Shown: positions 9,314-18,601, counted from the stretch's first letter. The stretch is 64,000 bases of DNA from Paenibacillus algicola (GCF_005577435.1 NZ_CP040396.1:2422501-2486500); one strand, 5' to 3'. Numbers and translations are program-made. The notes: generated by a model not told the origin, from the sequence alone.

Positions 9314-9789
9314 CGGCGGGTCACCTCCATAATGGCTTTTTCAAACGTGTTCCGGATTTGGCTGGACACCTGATCCACATCATCAATATCCATAGCGTGA
9401 ATGTATAAGGTTTTCTTATCCGGCGATACCTCCATTGTCAGCGTGCCCGGCGTCAGGCAGATCAGCAGTGACAGCACGGTCACCTCCCAGTCCGATTTCA
9501 GCTCCGTATCATAAGCAAAAATGCCGGGGCGAATATCAAGCCGGGGGCGAAGCACCTGCGCAATGACCGCGAAGCTGGATTTTAACAGCTCGGAGAGGAA
9601 GAGCAGGAGCAGCTTGAATAGAGACCATAGCTTTTTCAAATAGAAATCCTGAGTCCAAAAGCGGTTCAGCATCCCAATGAGAATGGCACCGATGATATAG
9701 CCTAGTATAAAGCGGGCAGCGGATAAATCGGAATACAAGAACATCCAGACAACAGCAATAATAATATTGAGCAGGATTTGATGACCCAT
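9310..9789 (-). CDS. mrpE: Mrp antiporter subunit E
   Basis: 159-residue membrane subunit. The N-terminal MGHQILLNI and the later block FKLLLLFLSELLKSS, followed by LDIRPGIFAYDTEL and LLICLTPGTLTMEVS, match MrpE proteins closely. The C-terminal LYIHAMDIDD region is conserved and cytosolic. The start at 9789 is chosen because AAGGAG is 8 bases upstream and it aligns with the Bacillus subtilis start. An ATG two codons earlier overlaps the mrpD stop and is too near the ribosome site. Confidence 0.93.
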   Translation of the reverse strand: MGHQILLNIIIAVVWMFLYSDLSAARFILGYIIGAILIGMLNRFWTQDFYLKKLWSLFKLLLLFLSELLKSSFAVIAQVLRPRLDIRPGIFAYDTELKSDWEVTVLSLLICLTPGTLTMEVSPDKKTLYIHAMDIDDVDQVSSQIRNTFEKAIMEVTRR

Positions 9790-9794
9790 CAGCA

Positions 9795-11276
9795 TTACTC
9801 CTTTAGCACGGCATCGATATAAAGTGACGGATTGGAGAGCACTTCACCCGCTTGCCCGGCAAAAGAATACACCCATTCCGCTCCTAGTCCGAAGCCGAGG
9901 ACAATAATTAATAACGCAGTAACTGAAACATATACGGGTGCGGGCCATTTCTTGCGCTCTACGGCCGGCAGCATAGGATCATCTCTCCAGAAAGCTCCAA
10001 TGAAGACGTTCATGAGGGAGTACAGCACCATAAGGCTGGAGAACACGGCAATCCCCGTCAGCCAGTAATCCGTAGCGGAGATTCCGCCGGAGACGATGAG
10101 CAGCTTCCCTGCAAAGCCGCTTAACGGAGGAATACCGACCAGCGCCAGAGCGGTGATAAAGAACATCCATCCTGCTGCCGGATAAGTCTTGATCAGCCCT
10201 CCCATCTGATTCAGACTGCTGCTCCCCGCTGCCGAAATGATCATTCCTCCCAGCAAGAACAGCAAGGCTTTAGCAATCATGTCATGCAGCAGATACAGCA
10301 CCGTTCCGTCAAAGGCTTCACGGGTACCGACAGACAAGCCGAACGCGATAAAACCAACACTGATAATCACATTATAATTCAGCACGCGGTGAATATCCTT
10401 GTATGCCGCTGCGCCAAGGCCACCCAGCAGCATGGTGGCAGCAGCCAGCCAGCCAATCAGCGAATGGGTGAAGCCCTGATCATGATAAAAAATGAGCGAG
10501 AAGGTGCGAATCAGCGCGTATAGGCCGACCTTGGTTAATAATGCACCGAACAGGGCAATTACCGCGGTTGGCGGTACACTGTAAGACCCGGGAAGCCAGA
10601 AGAATAGAAACAGTCCGGCTTTCAGTGCAAAGACGATGAGGAACATGACTGCAATGCTGTTCAGCATGCCTCCTTGCTGCGCTTCTGCCACCCTTTCCGA
10701 CAAGTGAGCCATATTCAGCGTGCCTACCGCTCCATACAGATAAGCCATAGCAGCGACGAACAGGGTGGAAGATAAAATATTGATCAGTATATATTTCAGC
10801 GTTTCGCGCAGCTGCCGTTTGGTTCCGCCCAGCACAATGAGAGCGTAGGACGAGATCAGCATAACCTCAAAGCAGACAAACAGATTAAACAAATCTCCCG
10901 TCAGAAAAGAGCCAATCACTCCGGCCAGCAAAAACTGTACAAAGGGGTAAAAGTAGTATTGCTCCCTCTTCTCTCCGATGGTTCGAAACGCGAACAACAG
11001 GGATGCTGCAGCCGCTGCCAGTGTAATGAGTACCAGAAGTGCTGCAAACATATCAGCGACAAAAACAATTCCGTATGGCGGAAGCCACCCGCCCATATAC
11101 AAGGTCTGAATGCCGTCTCGGCTGATCTGACCTACGAGCAGGACAGTGACAGCCAGATTGATCAGCACACTGACGAGGCTGATTCCGCGCTGAAGCCGAA
11201 CCTTTTTGGACAGAAAGATCAGAATCACTGCTGTAACGAGCGGAAGCAGCAGTGGAAGCACAACCCAATTATTCAT
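9795..11276 (-). CDS. mrpD: Mrp antiporter subunit D (NuoN/NuoM-like)
   Basis: 493-residue polytopic membrane protein of the proton-translocating quinone oxidoreductase family, homologous to complex I subunits. It is one of the two large subunits thought to conduct ions. Conserved features include FLTGDLFNLFVCFEVMLISS with the key glutamate in TM5, the FALKAGLFLFFWLPGSY segment with the TM7 lysine, and the broken-helix region around LLHDMIAKALLFLLGG. It begins within the last 8 bases of mrpC and ends one base into the potential mrpE start, consistent with a tightly packed operon. Confidence 0.96.
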   Translation of the reverse strand: MNNWVVLPLLLPLVTAVILIFLSKKVRLQRGISLVSVLINLAVTVLLVGQISRDGIQTLYMGGWLPPYGIVFVADMFAALLVLITLAAAAASLLFAFRTIGEKREQYYFYPFVQFLLAGVIGSFLTGDLFNLFVCFEVMLISSYALIVLGGTKRQLRETLKYILINILSSTLFVAAMAYLYGAVGTLNMAHLSERVAEAQQGGMLNSIAVMFLIVFALKAGLFLFFWLPGSYSVPPTAVIALFGALLTKVGLYALIRTFSLIFYHDQGFTHSLIGWLAAATMLLGGLGAAAYKDIHRVLNYNVIISVGFIAFGLSVGTREAFDGTVLYLLHDMIAKALLFLLGGMIISAAGSSSLNQMGGLIKTYPAAGWMFFITALALVGIPPLSGFAGKLLIVSGGISATDYWLTGIAVFSSLMVLYSLMNVFIGAFWRDDPMLPAVERKKWPAPVYVSVTALLIIVLGFGLGAEWVYSFAGQAGEVLSNPSLYIDAVLKE

Positions 11277-11607
11277 CCTCGTTCCCCCTCAGCTCTTCCA
11301 TATCATCCGTGCCCAGGCGCTGGTATGCTTTGTAGGCCAGCACGAAGAAGAAGGAGGTTACTCCAAAGCTGATCACGATGGAAGTCAGAATCAGTGCCTG
11401 GGGTAGTGGATCTACATAAGCTTCTGCTTTCTCGCCCAGCAGCGGGGCCGCTCCCGTCTTCAGCTTCGCCGTCGTCAGCAGCAGCAGGTGAATGCCATGC
11501 GTTAGCAGTGAAGTGCCCAGAATGATGCGCAGCAGGCTCTTGGACAGAATCAGGTACAATCCCACGGCGAACAGAACGCCGATCGCTATTGCCATATATA
11601 ATTCCAT
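11269..11607 (-). CDS. mrpC: Mrp antiporter subunit C (NuoK-like)
   Basis: 112-residue membrane protein with three helices, homologous to NuoK of complex I. The core LYLILSKSLLRIILGTSLLT and the later DPLPQALILTSIVISFGVTS are hallmarks of MrpC. GGGAGGG, lying inside the mrpA 3' end, is 10 bases before the ATG. The gene starts 2 bases after the fused mrpAB stop and overlaps mrpD by 8 bases. Confidence 0.95.
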   Translation of the reverse strand: MELYMAIAIGVLFAVGLYLILSKSLLRIILGTSLLTHGIHLLLLTTAKLKTGAAPLLGEKAEAYVDPLPQALILTSIVISFGVTSFFFVLAYKAYQRLGTDDMEELRGNEDE

Positions 11608-11609
11608 AA

Positions 11610-14468
11610 CTAATTGTCCCTCCCGATGGAATAGATGATCGTCATCGTGACGCCTACAACCGCGAGGTATACACCCAGATCGAACAGCACGGCCGTCGCA
11701 AGCTCGGTATCTCCCAGGAGCGGAAGCATAAAGTGATCAAAGGTATGACTGAGGAACGGAGCATCAAACAGGAATGACCCGATCCCCGTCAGCAGCGCAA
11801 TGAGCAGGCCCGCTCCGATCAATGTGCGGTAATTCACGGGAATGATCTTCTGGCTGATGTTCAGGCCAAAGGCCATGGACAGAAGCACGAGCGCTGCCGC
11901 CGTCATCAAGCCGCCAATAAAGCCGCCGCCGGTGCTGTTATGCCCGGACAGGAACAGATAAAGTGCAAACGTCAAAATAATAAACACGACCAGCTTCGAA
12001 ATCGTGCGCAGAATTACATCATTGCTGCCTGGCAGCAGCGTATCCACCCGTCTTGCCCCGAAGCCCAAAATCTCGTCTCCGGAATCGATCTTGATCAGTC
12101 CATAAATGCCGAGTGCCGCGATGCCAAGCACCATGATTTCAAGCAGCGTATCAAAGCCCCGGAAGTCCACCAGGATGACGTTCACGACATTCTTGCCTCC
12201 GGCCAGCGGCTTGCTCTGCTCCAAATAATAATCGGAAATGGCTGTAAACATCGGATTGCTGGCTGCGCCCAGTGCCAGCATTGTAACCATGATGCCTACC
12301 GCAACCGAGATCACCGCATTGACCCACTTGAAGCTGGGTTTCACCTGCTCCTTGCTCAGCTTCGGCAAATGATAGAAGCAGAGCAGGAACAGCATGACAG
12401 AGACCGTCTCCACAATCATCTGGGTTAACGCCAGATCCGGCGCACGGAACAGAACGAAGAACAGGGTCACCATATACCCGGACATCCCTGTGAGAATAAT
12501 GGCAATCAACCGGTTCTGCACAAACGGCAGCACCAGCACAGAGCCGATCAGCGCGATGATCACAACAGCCTCATAAAAAGAAATCGGGGCAAAGCCTGAT
12601 ACATCCACCGACAGGCCGCCGGACTGGACGATTGAATAGGCCAGCAGCAGCACAAAGGCAGCGAAAATGTAGATAACATAATGCCGAATCGATCCGGTCA
12701 TATAGATCTTCGTAATTCGGCGGCTGCCGCGGTTGTAAGCTTCAAGCGACCGGTCATACAGCCGATTCAGCGTGAAGCGGTCCGAAAGCGGTGTGCTTAA
12801 CAGCCGGAATCTGCCCAGCAGCTGATAGATGATAAAGCCGAACACAATGACTCCGAGCGTCATCATAATCTCCAGATTCCAGCCATGCCAGAATGTAATA
12901 TGAACATCAAACTGCTCTCCCTCTGACAGCAGGCTTGGCATAACCGCAGCCATCGCCGGCTCGATCAGGGAATGGGAAACCAGGCCCGGGAAGAAGCCCA
13001 GGATCACGACCAGAGAAGCTAGCACAACCGGCGGGATCAGCATGCCAAGCGGCGCTTCATGCGGGGTTTTCATCAGCTCCTTAGGCTTATACGTGCCTCT
13101 GAAGGTTTTGAATACCAGCATCATGCTGTATACGAATGTGAAAATACTCGCTACCCAGGCCACGACAGGAATGAGCACGCCCCAGGTGTCCAGGCTCCAG
13201 AAATCCAGCTTCGCTGCATTCAGGACAGAGGTAAAGAACATCTCTTTGCTGAGGAAGCCATTGAACGGAGGCAGGCCCGCCATGGAAAAGGCTCCAATGA
13301 CCGCGATCGTAAATGTAATCGGCATGAGTGCCATCAAGCCGCCGAGCTTGCGGATATCCCGCGTGCCGGTTTCATGATCGACGATCCCGACAACCATAAA
13401 CAACGCTCCCTTAAAGGTGGCGTGGTTAATCAGATGGAAGATCGCCGCTGTGGTCGCCTTCGTGTAATACAGTGCTTCCGGCGTGCCGCTGTAATAAGCG
13501 GATACCGAGCCCAGTCCGAACAGCGACATGATCAGTCCTAACTGGCTAATGGTAGAGAACGCCAGCAGCGCCTTCAGGTCTGTCTGCTTGACGGCTTTCA
13601 CTGAGCCATAGATCAAGGTGCACAGACCTGCTCCGGAGACCAGCCAGAACCACACTTGCTGTCCGGCAAACACGGGTGTAAACCGTGCCACTAGATAGAT
13701 GCCGGCCTTTACCATCGTAGCCGAGTGAAGATATGCACTGACCGGCGTCGGGGCTTCCATCGCATCCGGCAGCCAGATGTGAAACGGAAACTGAGCCGAT
13801 TTGGTAAATGCGCCGAGAAGGAGCAGCAGCATGGCCGGTATAAAGAGGCTATGGTTCATGATCTCAGCCGATTGGCTGATCAGCTCTCTCACGCTCATCG
13901 TATCCGCCATGATCGAGAGCATGAGGAAGCCGGTGAACATCGCGAGTCCCCCGAACACCGTGATGAGCATGGATTTCATAGCTCCATATCTGGACCGCTC
14001 CCGGTGGTACCAGAACGCGATCAGGAGGAAGGAGGAAATGCTCGTTAATTCCCAGAACCCGTACAGCACCATCATGTTGTCCGAGAGTACGACACCGAGC
14101 ATGGCTCCCATAAACAGAAGCAGATAGACGTAGAAGCGGTGCACTGCCTCTTTCTTTTTATCCATATAATAGATGGAGTATAGAACCACCAGCATCCCGA
14201 TTCCGGAGATCAGCAGGGAAAAGAGCAGGCTAAGCCCATCCAATACGACAGAAAATTGAATGTTCAGAGACGGAATCCAAGGAATTTCGTACAGTTCCCC
14301 TCCTTTCTGCTGAACGACCGGAATCCGGCTCAGGAAATAGGCAAATATGACAACGGGCAGCGGCAGGACAATCCAGCCGGTGTGCAGTCTTTTCACCTTT
14401 AAGCCGAACATGCCAGCCACAGCGGCATACAAAAGGGGTGCCAAAATGGCAATGTGAAGAAGCGACAA
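11610..14468 (-). CDS. mrpA: Mrp antiporter fused subunits A and B
   Basis: 952-residue membrane protein and first gene of the operon. Residues 1 to about 814 are MrpA: a NuoL-like ion-channel part with YGFWELTSISSFLLIAFW, LLGAFTKSAQFPFHIWLPDA and FHLINHATFKGALFM, plus a NuoJ-like part. Residues from about 816 (NDVILRTISKLV) to the end are a complete MrpB: LSGHNSTGGGFIGGLMTAAA, LLTGIGSF, DLGVYLAVVGVTMTII. In Bacillus subtilis these are two proteins of about 800 and 143 residues. No stop or ribosome site separates them here. The start is TTG at 14468 with AAGGAGG 7 bases upstream. The operon (A/B, C, D, E, F, G) would export Na+ in exchange for protons. Confidence 0.95.
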   Translation of the reverse strand: MSLLHIAILAPLLYAAVAGMFGLKVKRLHTGWIVLPLPVVIFAYFLSRIPVVQQKGGELYEIPWIPSLNIQFSVVLDGLSLLFSLLISGIGMLVVLYSIYYMDKKKEAVHRFYVYLLLFMGAMLGVVLSDNMMVLYGFWELTSISSFLLIAFWYHRERSRYGAMKSMLITVFGGLAMFTGFLMLSIMADTMSVRELISQSAEIMNHSLFIPAMLLLLLGAFTKSAQFPFHIWLPDAMEAPTPVSAYLHSATMVKAGIYLVARFTPVFAGQQVWFWLVSGAGLCTLIYGSVKAVKQTDLKALLAFSTISQLGLIMSLFGLGSVSAYYSGTPEALYYTKATTAAIFHLINHATFKGALFMVVGIVDHETGTRDIRKLGGLMALMPITFTIAVIGAFSMAGLPPFNGFLSKEMFFTSVLNAAKLDFWSLDTWGVLIPVVAWVASIFTFVYSMMLVFKTFRGTYKPKELMKTPHEAPLGMLIPPVVLASLVVILGFFPGLVSHSLIEPAMAAVMPSLLSEGEQFDVHITFWHGWNLEIMMTLGVIVFGFIIYQLLGRFRLLSTPLSDRFTLNRLYDRSLEAYNRGSRRITKIYMTGSIRHYVIYIFAAFVLLLAYSIVQSGGLSVDVSGFAPISFYEAVVIIALIGSVLVLPFVQNRLIAIILTGMSGYMVTLFFVLFRAPDLALTQMIVETVSVMLFLLCFYHLPKLSKEQVKPSFKWVNAVISVAVGIMVTMLALGAASNPMFTAISDYYLEQSKPLAGGKNVVNVILVDFRGFDTLLEIMVLGIAALGIYGLIKIDSGDEILGFGARRVDTLLPGSNDVILRTISKLVVFIILTFALYLFLSGHNSTGGGFIGGLMTAAALVLLSMAFGLNISQKIIPVNYRTLIGAGLLIALLTGIGSFLFDAPFLSHTFDHFMLPLLGDTELATAVLFDLGVYLAVVGVTMTIIYSIGRDN

Positions 14469-14534
14469 GATGATTCCTCCTTAAGAAATGAATGTCTTTC
14501 CAAAGTATTTCCACTTCAATCCATAAAAACCCTA

Positions 14535-14570
14535 AAAAACACAAAAAGAGCCCACGTTTGGCAGGCTCCT
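14535..14570 (-). terminator. Hairpin and T-run in the mrp leader (possible attenuator)
   Basis: On the minus strand GAGCC (14566-14570) pairs with GGCTC (14548-14552), possibly with extra G-C pairs inside. It is followed by TTTTTGTGTTTTTTAG. It lies between the mrp promoter (14623-14652) and the mrpA start (14468), about 50 bases after the likely transcription start, so full-length mrp RNA must read through it. No known riboswitch was recognised upstream. Confidence 0.55.
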
Positions 14571-14622
14571 CCGGGACTAGCATATGTATTTGTACATGAA
14601 CGCTAAGTTTAAACCGAAGACC

Positions 14623-14652
14623 AGTATAGCCTATAAATCATAGCTTTGTCAA
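14623..14652 (-). promoter_or_regulatory. mrp operon promoter
   Basis: Minus-strand -35 TTGACA (14647-14652), a perfect match, and -10 TATACT (14623-14628), with an 18-base spacer. Transcription would begin near 14616, giving a leader of about 150 bases before the mrpA TTG start. Confidence 0.75.
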
Positions 14653-14713
14653 AGCGCATGAATGAAAAGTCATGTGGCTGGACATCACTCTATATGAAGG
14701 AGTGATTCATAAT

Positions 14714-14923
14714 ATGAAGAAAAAGGCCATAATCTGCGGTTTTCTTTTTATACTGCTGTTTGCCGGGGCTGCCTGGATGCATGAGCAGCTTTCATTACCA
14801 GCACATAGAGAATCTGAAGATCCTGATTACACTATAACCTCTTTTCCCCGCAGCGAATCGTTTCAGGACCATGACGTTCCTTTTCAGCCTCGGGAATACA
14901 TTCGTATTATTCAGAAGCCGTAG
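14714..14923 (+). CDS. Small exported or membrane-anchored protein, unknown function
   Basis: 69 residues. The N-terminus has KKK followed by a hydrophobic stretch (AIICGFLFILLFAGAAW, residues about 5-21) that looks like an uncleaved signal anchor or signal peptide. The rest is short, acidic and proline-containing, without recognisable domains. The start at 14714 follows GAAGGAG by 11 bases; an upstream ATG at 14672 has no ribosome site. Its last 17 bases overlap the end of the convergent gene at 14907-15203. Function unknown. Confidence 0.6.
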   Translation: MKKKAIICGFLFILLFAGAAWMHEQLSLPAHRESEDPDYTITSFPRSESFQDHDVPFQPREYIRIIQKP

Positions 14924-15203
14924 GCAATTCCTTGAATTCCTTGATGAAGGGGCTTGGATCTTCTCTGACGAGATAAGAATACACACCAAAGCGGGTATGT
15001 AAATACAGCATGCCCCCTGACGCTCCCAGATTCCGATACGAAATATCAAACACGTCTTTCATGTTAAAGGTCCGATTCTGGCTTTCAATGCACTGGGGGG
15101 ACATCAGCAGCTCCCGGTCCTCCTCTTGTACAATCTGCTCTGTAGCCTCTACGCGTCTGACAACCTTGTAATACGGCTGAACTGCCAGCCATGGCTTATT
15201 CAT
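14907..15203 (-). CDS. Hypothetical protein, 98 residues
   Basis: No family recognised. The sequence is soluble, with a basic N-terminal half (VQPYYKVVRRVEAT) and a middle segment FNMKDVFDISYRNLGASGGM followed by LYLHTRFGVYSYLV. This has the alternating pattern of a small beta-rich, PH-like domain, an inference from pattern only. A very strong ribosome site (GAGGGGGGTG) lies 5 bases before the ATG, which argues that it is expressed. It ends convergently with the small exported protein gene. Confidence 0.65.
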   Translation of the reverse strand: MNKPWLAVQPYYKVVRRVEATEQIVQEEDRELLMSPQCIESQNRTFNMKDVFDISYRNLGASGGMLYLHTRFGVYSYLVREDPSPFIKEFKELPTASE

Positions 15204-15400
15204 GCTTACACCCCCCTCTTGTAGTTGCCGCCTTCTCTTCCCGACAAGACTGTTTATACCTCCATTATACCCACATTAGATCACAGCTTTTCAAGCACGG
15301 CACACTGCAGACTTCCGCTTACCCTCCTCATTTCAGCTTTACAGTACAATTCTCATTCTGGGATAATGTTAGCAAGACCCCTTGAAAGGAGCTTGTGCTC

Positions 15401-16447
15401 ATGAATGATTTTACCATTGTCCTTATCATTATTGTGGTATGCGTGATCATGATTGTATATGGCATGCGTCAGAAAAAAAACAATTCCTCCTTCTCCCGCC
15501 GTTCAGCTGCCTCTCACGAGATTCTGTGGAAAAATGCGCCGGCCCCTCCACCCGTGGCCGATCGGGACAGCCCCGCTTATTGGTTAAGCGTCAAGCTCAG
15601 TCAGTCCCTGCCGCAAGATTACATAGATCGTGTCAAGCACAGGGTCATGAATGACCACCCGGCCCTTTCCGATCAGGAATACGAGTGGCGCTGGGTAGAG
15701 CTTCAGCGTTTCTTTATCCTCTGTGCTGTGCTGAAGCAGGTGCCGATGTTTAGCTCCAAGGTCGATGAAATATGGCACGAGATGCTGATGTTTACCCGGG
15801 ATTATCAGGCATTCTCGCAGCAATATCTCGGTGATATGCTTCACCATGCGCCAAGTGCAGCACCATCTGCCCCTATACCGGACGAGCGGGCATGGTTCGA
15901 TACCGTCTACACAGAGCTGTTCGGATTAAATGCTTACAGTCAAAGCATTTGGGGAAGCTTTTTCAAGAATCCACTGCCTAAGAAAGAGCTGGAGTCTTAT
16001 CTCCACCTCGAAGACATGTCATCTCCCCCTGGGAGGTTCAATCAGCTGCAGTATGATCATATGCCTGAAGCAAGAACAGCTATAGAAGCTGTTGTCCAGA
16101 GACTGCATCAGCGTCTTGTTCAGGCCGATCAGCAGAACTGGCAGCCTGGCAAAGAAAGGCTCAGTCTGAACCAGCCAGAGCTCCTGCTGGCATCTGCCGT
16201 ATATTTCTCCTGGCATGAGCCGGAACAATACAGCAGCTTCATGATGATGGAGGAAGAAGCCCGTAAAGGAGCCCAGAGTCATTCGTCGTGCAGCACAGGC
16301 GTCGCTTGCAGCTCCAATGACAGCAGAGATCGTGACAGCGGCAATGACAATGGCTCCTCTTCTTCAGAATCAAGCGACAGCGGCTCCTCCGGCTCGGATA
16401 GCGGCGGCTCTTCCTGCAGCAGCTGCGGCGGAGGCTGCAGCAGCTAA
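15401..16447 (+). CDS. Membrane-anchored GRDP-like protein with Ser/Gly/Cys-rich tail
   Basis: 348 residues in three parts. Residues 4-22 (TIVLIIIVVCVIMIVYGM) form an N-terminal membrane anchor. The middle part (about 55-215) resembles the glycine-rich-domain-protein (GRDP-like) fold: KVDEIWHEMLMFTRDYQAFS then YLGDMLHH, where W-H and the Y-F-G/D-H pattern are typical. The tail from about residue 290 is low-complexity Ser, Gly and Asp, ending SSCSSCGGGCSS, a tail type seen in several bacterial membrane proteins. The ATG at 15401 has AAGGAG 9 bases upstream; a GTG six bases earlier is too close. A terminator follows. The role is unknown. Confidence 0.75.
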   Translation: MNDFTIVLIIIVVCVIMIVYGMRQKKNNSSFSRRSAASHEILWKNAPAPPPVADRDSPAYWLSVKLSQSLPQDYIDRVKHRVMNDHPALSDQEYEWRWVELQRFFILCAVLKQVPMFSSKVDEIWHEMLMFTRDYQAFSQQYLGDMLHHAPSAAPSAPIPDERAWFDTVYTELFGLNAYSQSIWGSFFKNPLPKKELESYLHLEDMSSPPGRFNQLQYDHMPEARTAIEAVVQRLHQRLVQADQQNWQPGKERLSLNQPELLLASAVYFSWHEPEQYSSFMMMEEEARKGAQSHSSCSTGVACSSNDSRDRDSGNDNGSSSSESSDSGSSGSDSGGSSCSSCGGGCSS

Positions 16448-16465
16448 TTTTATACAAAAGATTTG

Positions 16466-16497
16466 ACCAGCTGATGATTAATGGGCTGGTTTTTCTT
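16466..16497 (+). terminator. Intrinsic terminator after the GRDP-like gene
   Basis: ACCAGC (16466-16471) and GCTGGT (16485-16490) form a stem followed by TTTTCTTTG, about 20 bases past the stop codon. Confidence 0.7.
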
Positions 16498-16592
16498 TGT
16501 TTATAAAGGATGTGGAGTAGTAATTCATATATTTTTCTGTAATAATGTGGCTATGTCTGTAAAACATCACGCTTGTCTGAGAGGAGAATGAC

Positions 16593-18590
16593 ATGACGAC
16601 CAAGAGAATGATTACCCCCGAGGACTTATACCGCATGAAATGGGTTAGTGAACCGGCGGTTTCTCCTGTTCAGGATCTAACCGCTTATGTGTATAAGGAA
16701 GTATCAGAAAGCAGAGAAGGCTATACCTCGCACATCCGTCTGATTTCCCATGATGGTGCGGAGGAACGGGTGCTTACACAAGGAGAACAGGACTCTTCCC
16801 CTGCCTGGTCCCCGGACGGCAGCCAGCTTGCATTTCTTCGCAAGAGCGGATCAAACCGACAGGTGTTCATGCTGCCCATGAGTGGAGGCGAAGCCGAATG
16901 TGTAACATCATTGAAGCACGGGGCCAGCTCTTTTCAATGGTCGCCAGACGGGACCGCACTGCTCGTGAAGAGTCAGATTGCATCTGGCGAAGAGGATGAT
17001 CCTGCAGCCGACGATCAAGTCAAGCTGCCAGAGGCACAGGTATTCAATCGGATCAAATATAAATCGGACGGAAGCGGCTTATGGAATAACCGAAGGTCAC
17101 ATCTGGTCCTGGTATCTTTGTCAGGAACACGGGAGACCCGGTGTATCACCTCAGGAGATTTTGATGTCACGGATTATGCTTGGGCACCCGACGGCTCTAG
17201 TGTTGCCTATGTGACCTCTGTCTCTTCAGAGGCTTGCCGTGATGCAGATCTCTCACGTATAGATGATGTATTTACAGTCCAGCTGCAGGATTTATCTACA
17301 CAAAAGATGACTGACAGCAGCCTCTCTATTCACTCCGTCTCCTTCACTCCGGATGGCAGTCAGCTCCTGCTGTTAGCCGATGATCTGAGCTGCGGCCTGG
17401 CGACACTCAACCGGATTCACCTGCTTCCCTTGCAGGGTGGATCGTGTACAGCTATGTACAGTGAGCTGGATATTCAGATCGGGCACAGCGGTGTCAGTGA
17501 TATGAGAGCGGGTGCCGGCTCCAAGCCACAATTCAGCACCGATGGCGGCACTGTATATGTCCAGATCAGTCAACAGGGAAGTGTTCACGTTGCCGCATAC
17601 CAGCTTGATGGCTCTGGCATGAACGTAGTAACCACTGGCGAGCGGGAAGTATATGAATTCGGTGTCGCACACGACGGTCGATTGATACTGGCCTCCGCCG
17701 ATCCGCTTCATCCGGGTGATTTATATGTGCTCCAGAATTCACATTCCGAAGAAATCTCATTAACGAATGTCAATAACGAGCTATGGTCAGAGCTGCAGTT
17801 CAGCTTGCCGGAGTCGTTTACGTTTAAGACACAGGATGAATGGAGCCTTCAAGGCTGGATCATGAAGCCGACCCATTTGAAAGAGGGGCAAAAAGCACCT
17901 GCTGTGCTTGAAATTCACGGCGGTCCCCAGGCGATGTATGGACATACCTTCATGCTTGAATTCCAGCTGCTTGCGGCGGCCGGATACGCCGTCATTTACA
18001 GCAACCCACGCGGCGGTCACGGCTACGGCCAGGTACATGTCAATACGGTGCGAGGCGATTATGGCGGCCGGGATTATCAGGATTTGATGGAGCTGGTAGA
18101 CTACGTCATTGAAGCCTATGATTGTGTTGATCCTTCCCGCCTTGGGGTTACCGGTGGGAGCTACGGCGGGTTCATGACTAACTGGATCGTCGGCCATACA
18201 GATCGATTCCAGGCGGCGGTGACGCAGAGATCGATCTCAAACTGGATATCCTTTTATGGTGTCAGTGATATCGGGTATTTCTTCACGGAGGACATGATTC
18301 AGGGCAACCCTTGGCAAGATCTGAGCAAGCTCTGGGAGCATTCTCCTCTCGCGTATGTACAGCATGTCAATACCCCGCTGCTTATTTTGCATGGAGAGCA
18401 GGATCTGCGTTGTCCCATCGAACAGGGTGAACAGCTATTTATCGCCCTGAAGCGGCTCGGCAAGACGACCTCGCTGGTTCGCTTCCCGGGTGCTGACCAT
18501 AACCTGTCTCGAAGCGGACATCCTGCGCTTCGGGTGCAGCGTTTATCACATATCGTGAACTGGTTTGTAACACATATCAAGCAGGAATAG
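16593..18590 (+). CDS. S9 family peptidase (acylaminoacyl-peptidase type)
   Basis: 665-residue cytosolic serine peptidase of the prolyl oligopeptidase family. The N-terminal half is a seven-bladed beta-propeller with repeated SPAWSPDGSQLAFLR-type blades, which restricts access to peptides. The C-terminal alpha/beta hydrolase has the nucleophile motif GGSYGG (Ser523), Asp604 in GEQDLR and His636 in GADHNL. No signal peptide is present. GAGAGGAGAATGAC surrounds the start, with the ribosome site about 8 bases before the ATG. It is transcribed alone, with terminators on both sides. Likely role: degradation of short peptides. Confidence 0.94.
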   Translation: MTTKRMITPEDLYRMKWVSEPAVSPVQDLTAYVYKEVSESREGYTSHIRLISHDGAEERVLTQGEQDSSPAWSPDGSQLAFLRKSGSNRQVFMLPMSGGEAECVTSLKHGASSFQWSPDGTALLVKSQIASGEEDDPAADDQVKLPEAQVFNRIKYKSDGSGLWNNRRSHLVLVSLSGTRETRCITSGDFDVTDYAWAPDGSSVAYVTSVSSEACRDADLSRIDDVFTVQLQDLSTQKMTDSSLSIHSVSFTPDGSQLLLLADDLSCGLATLNRIHLLPLQGGSCTAMYSELDIQIGHSGVSDMRAGAGSKPQFSTDGGTVYVQISQQGSVHVAAYQLDGSGMNVVTTGEREVYEFGVAHDGRLILASADPLHPGDLYVLQNSHSEEISLTNVNNELWSELQFSLPESFTFKTQDEWSLQGWIMKPTHLKEGQKAPAVLEIHGGPQAMYGHTFMLEFQLLAAAGYAVIYSNPRGGHGYGQVHVNTVRGDYGGRDYQDLMELVDYVIEAYDCVDPSRLGVTGGSYGGFMTNWIVGHTDRFQAAVTQRSISNWISFYGVSDIGYFFTEDMIQGNPWQDLSKLWEHSPLAYVQHVNTPLLILHGEQDLRCPIEQGEQLFIALKRLGKTTSLVRFPGADHNLSRSGHPALRVQRLSHIVNWFVTHIKQE

Positions 18591-18601
18591 CTTCCATAAA
18601 A

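Noticed and set aside
11940..14127. Several plus-strand reading frames of 100-160 codons opposite mrpA
   Set aside because: They are shadows of the GC-rich mrpA coding sequence, rich in Gln, His and Arg, without ribosome sites.
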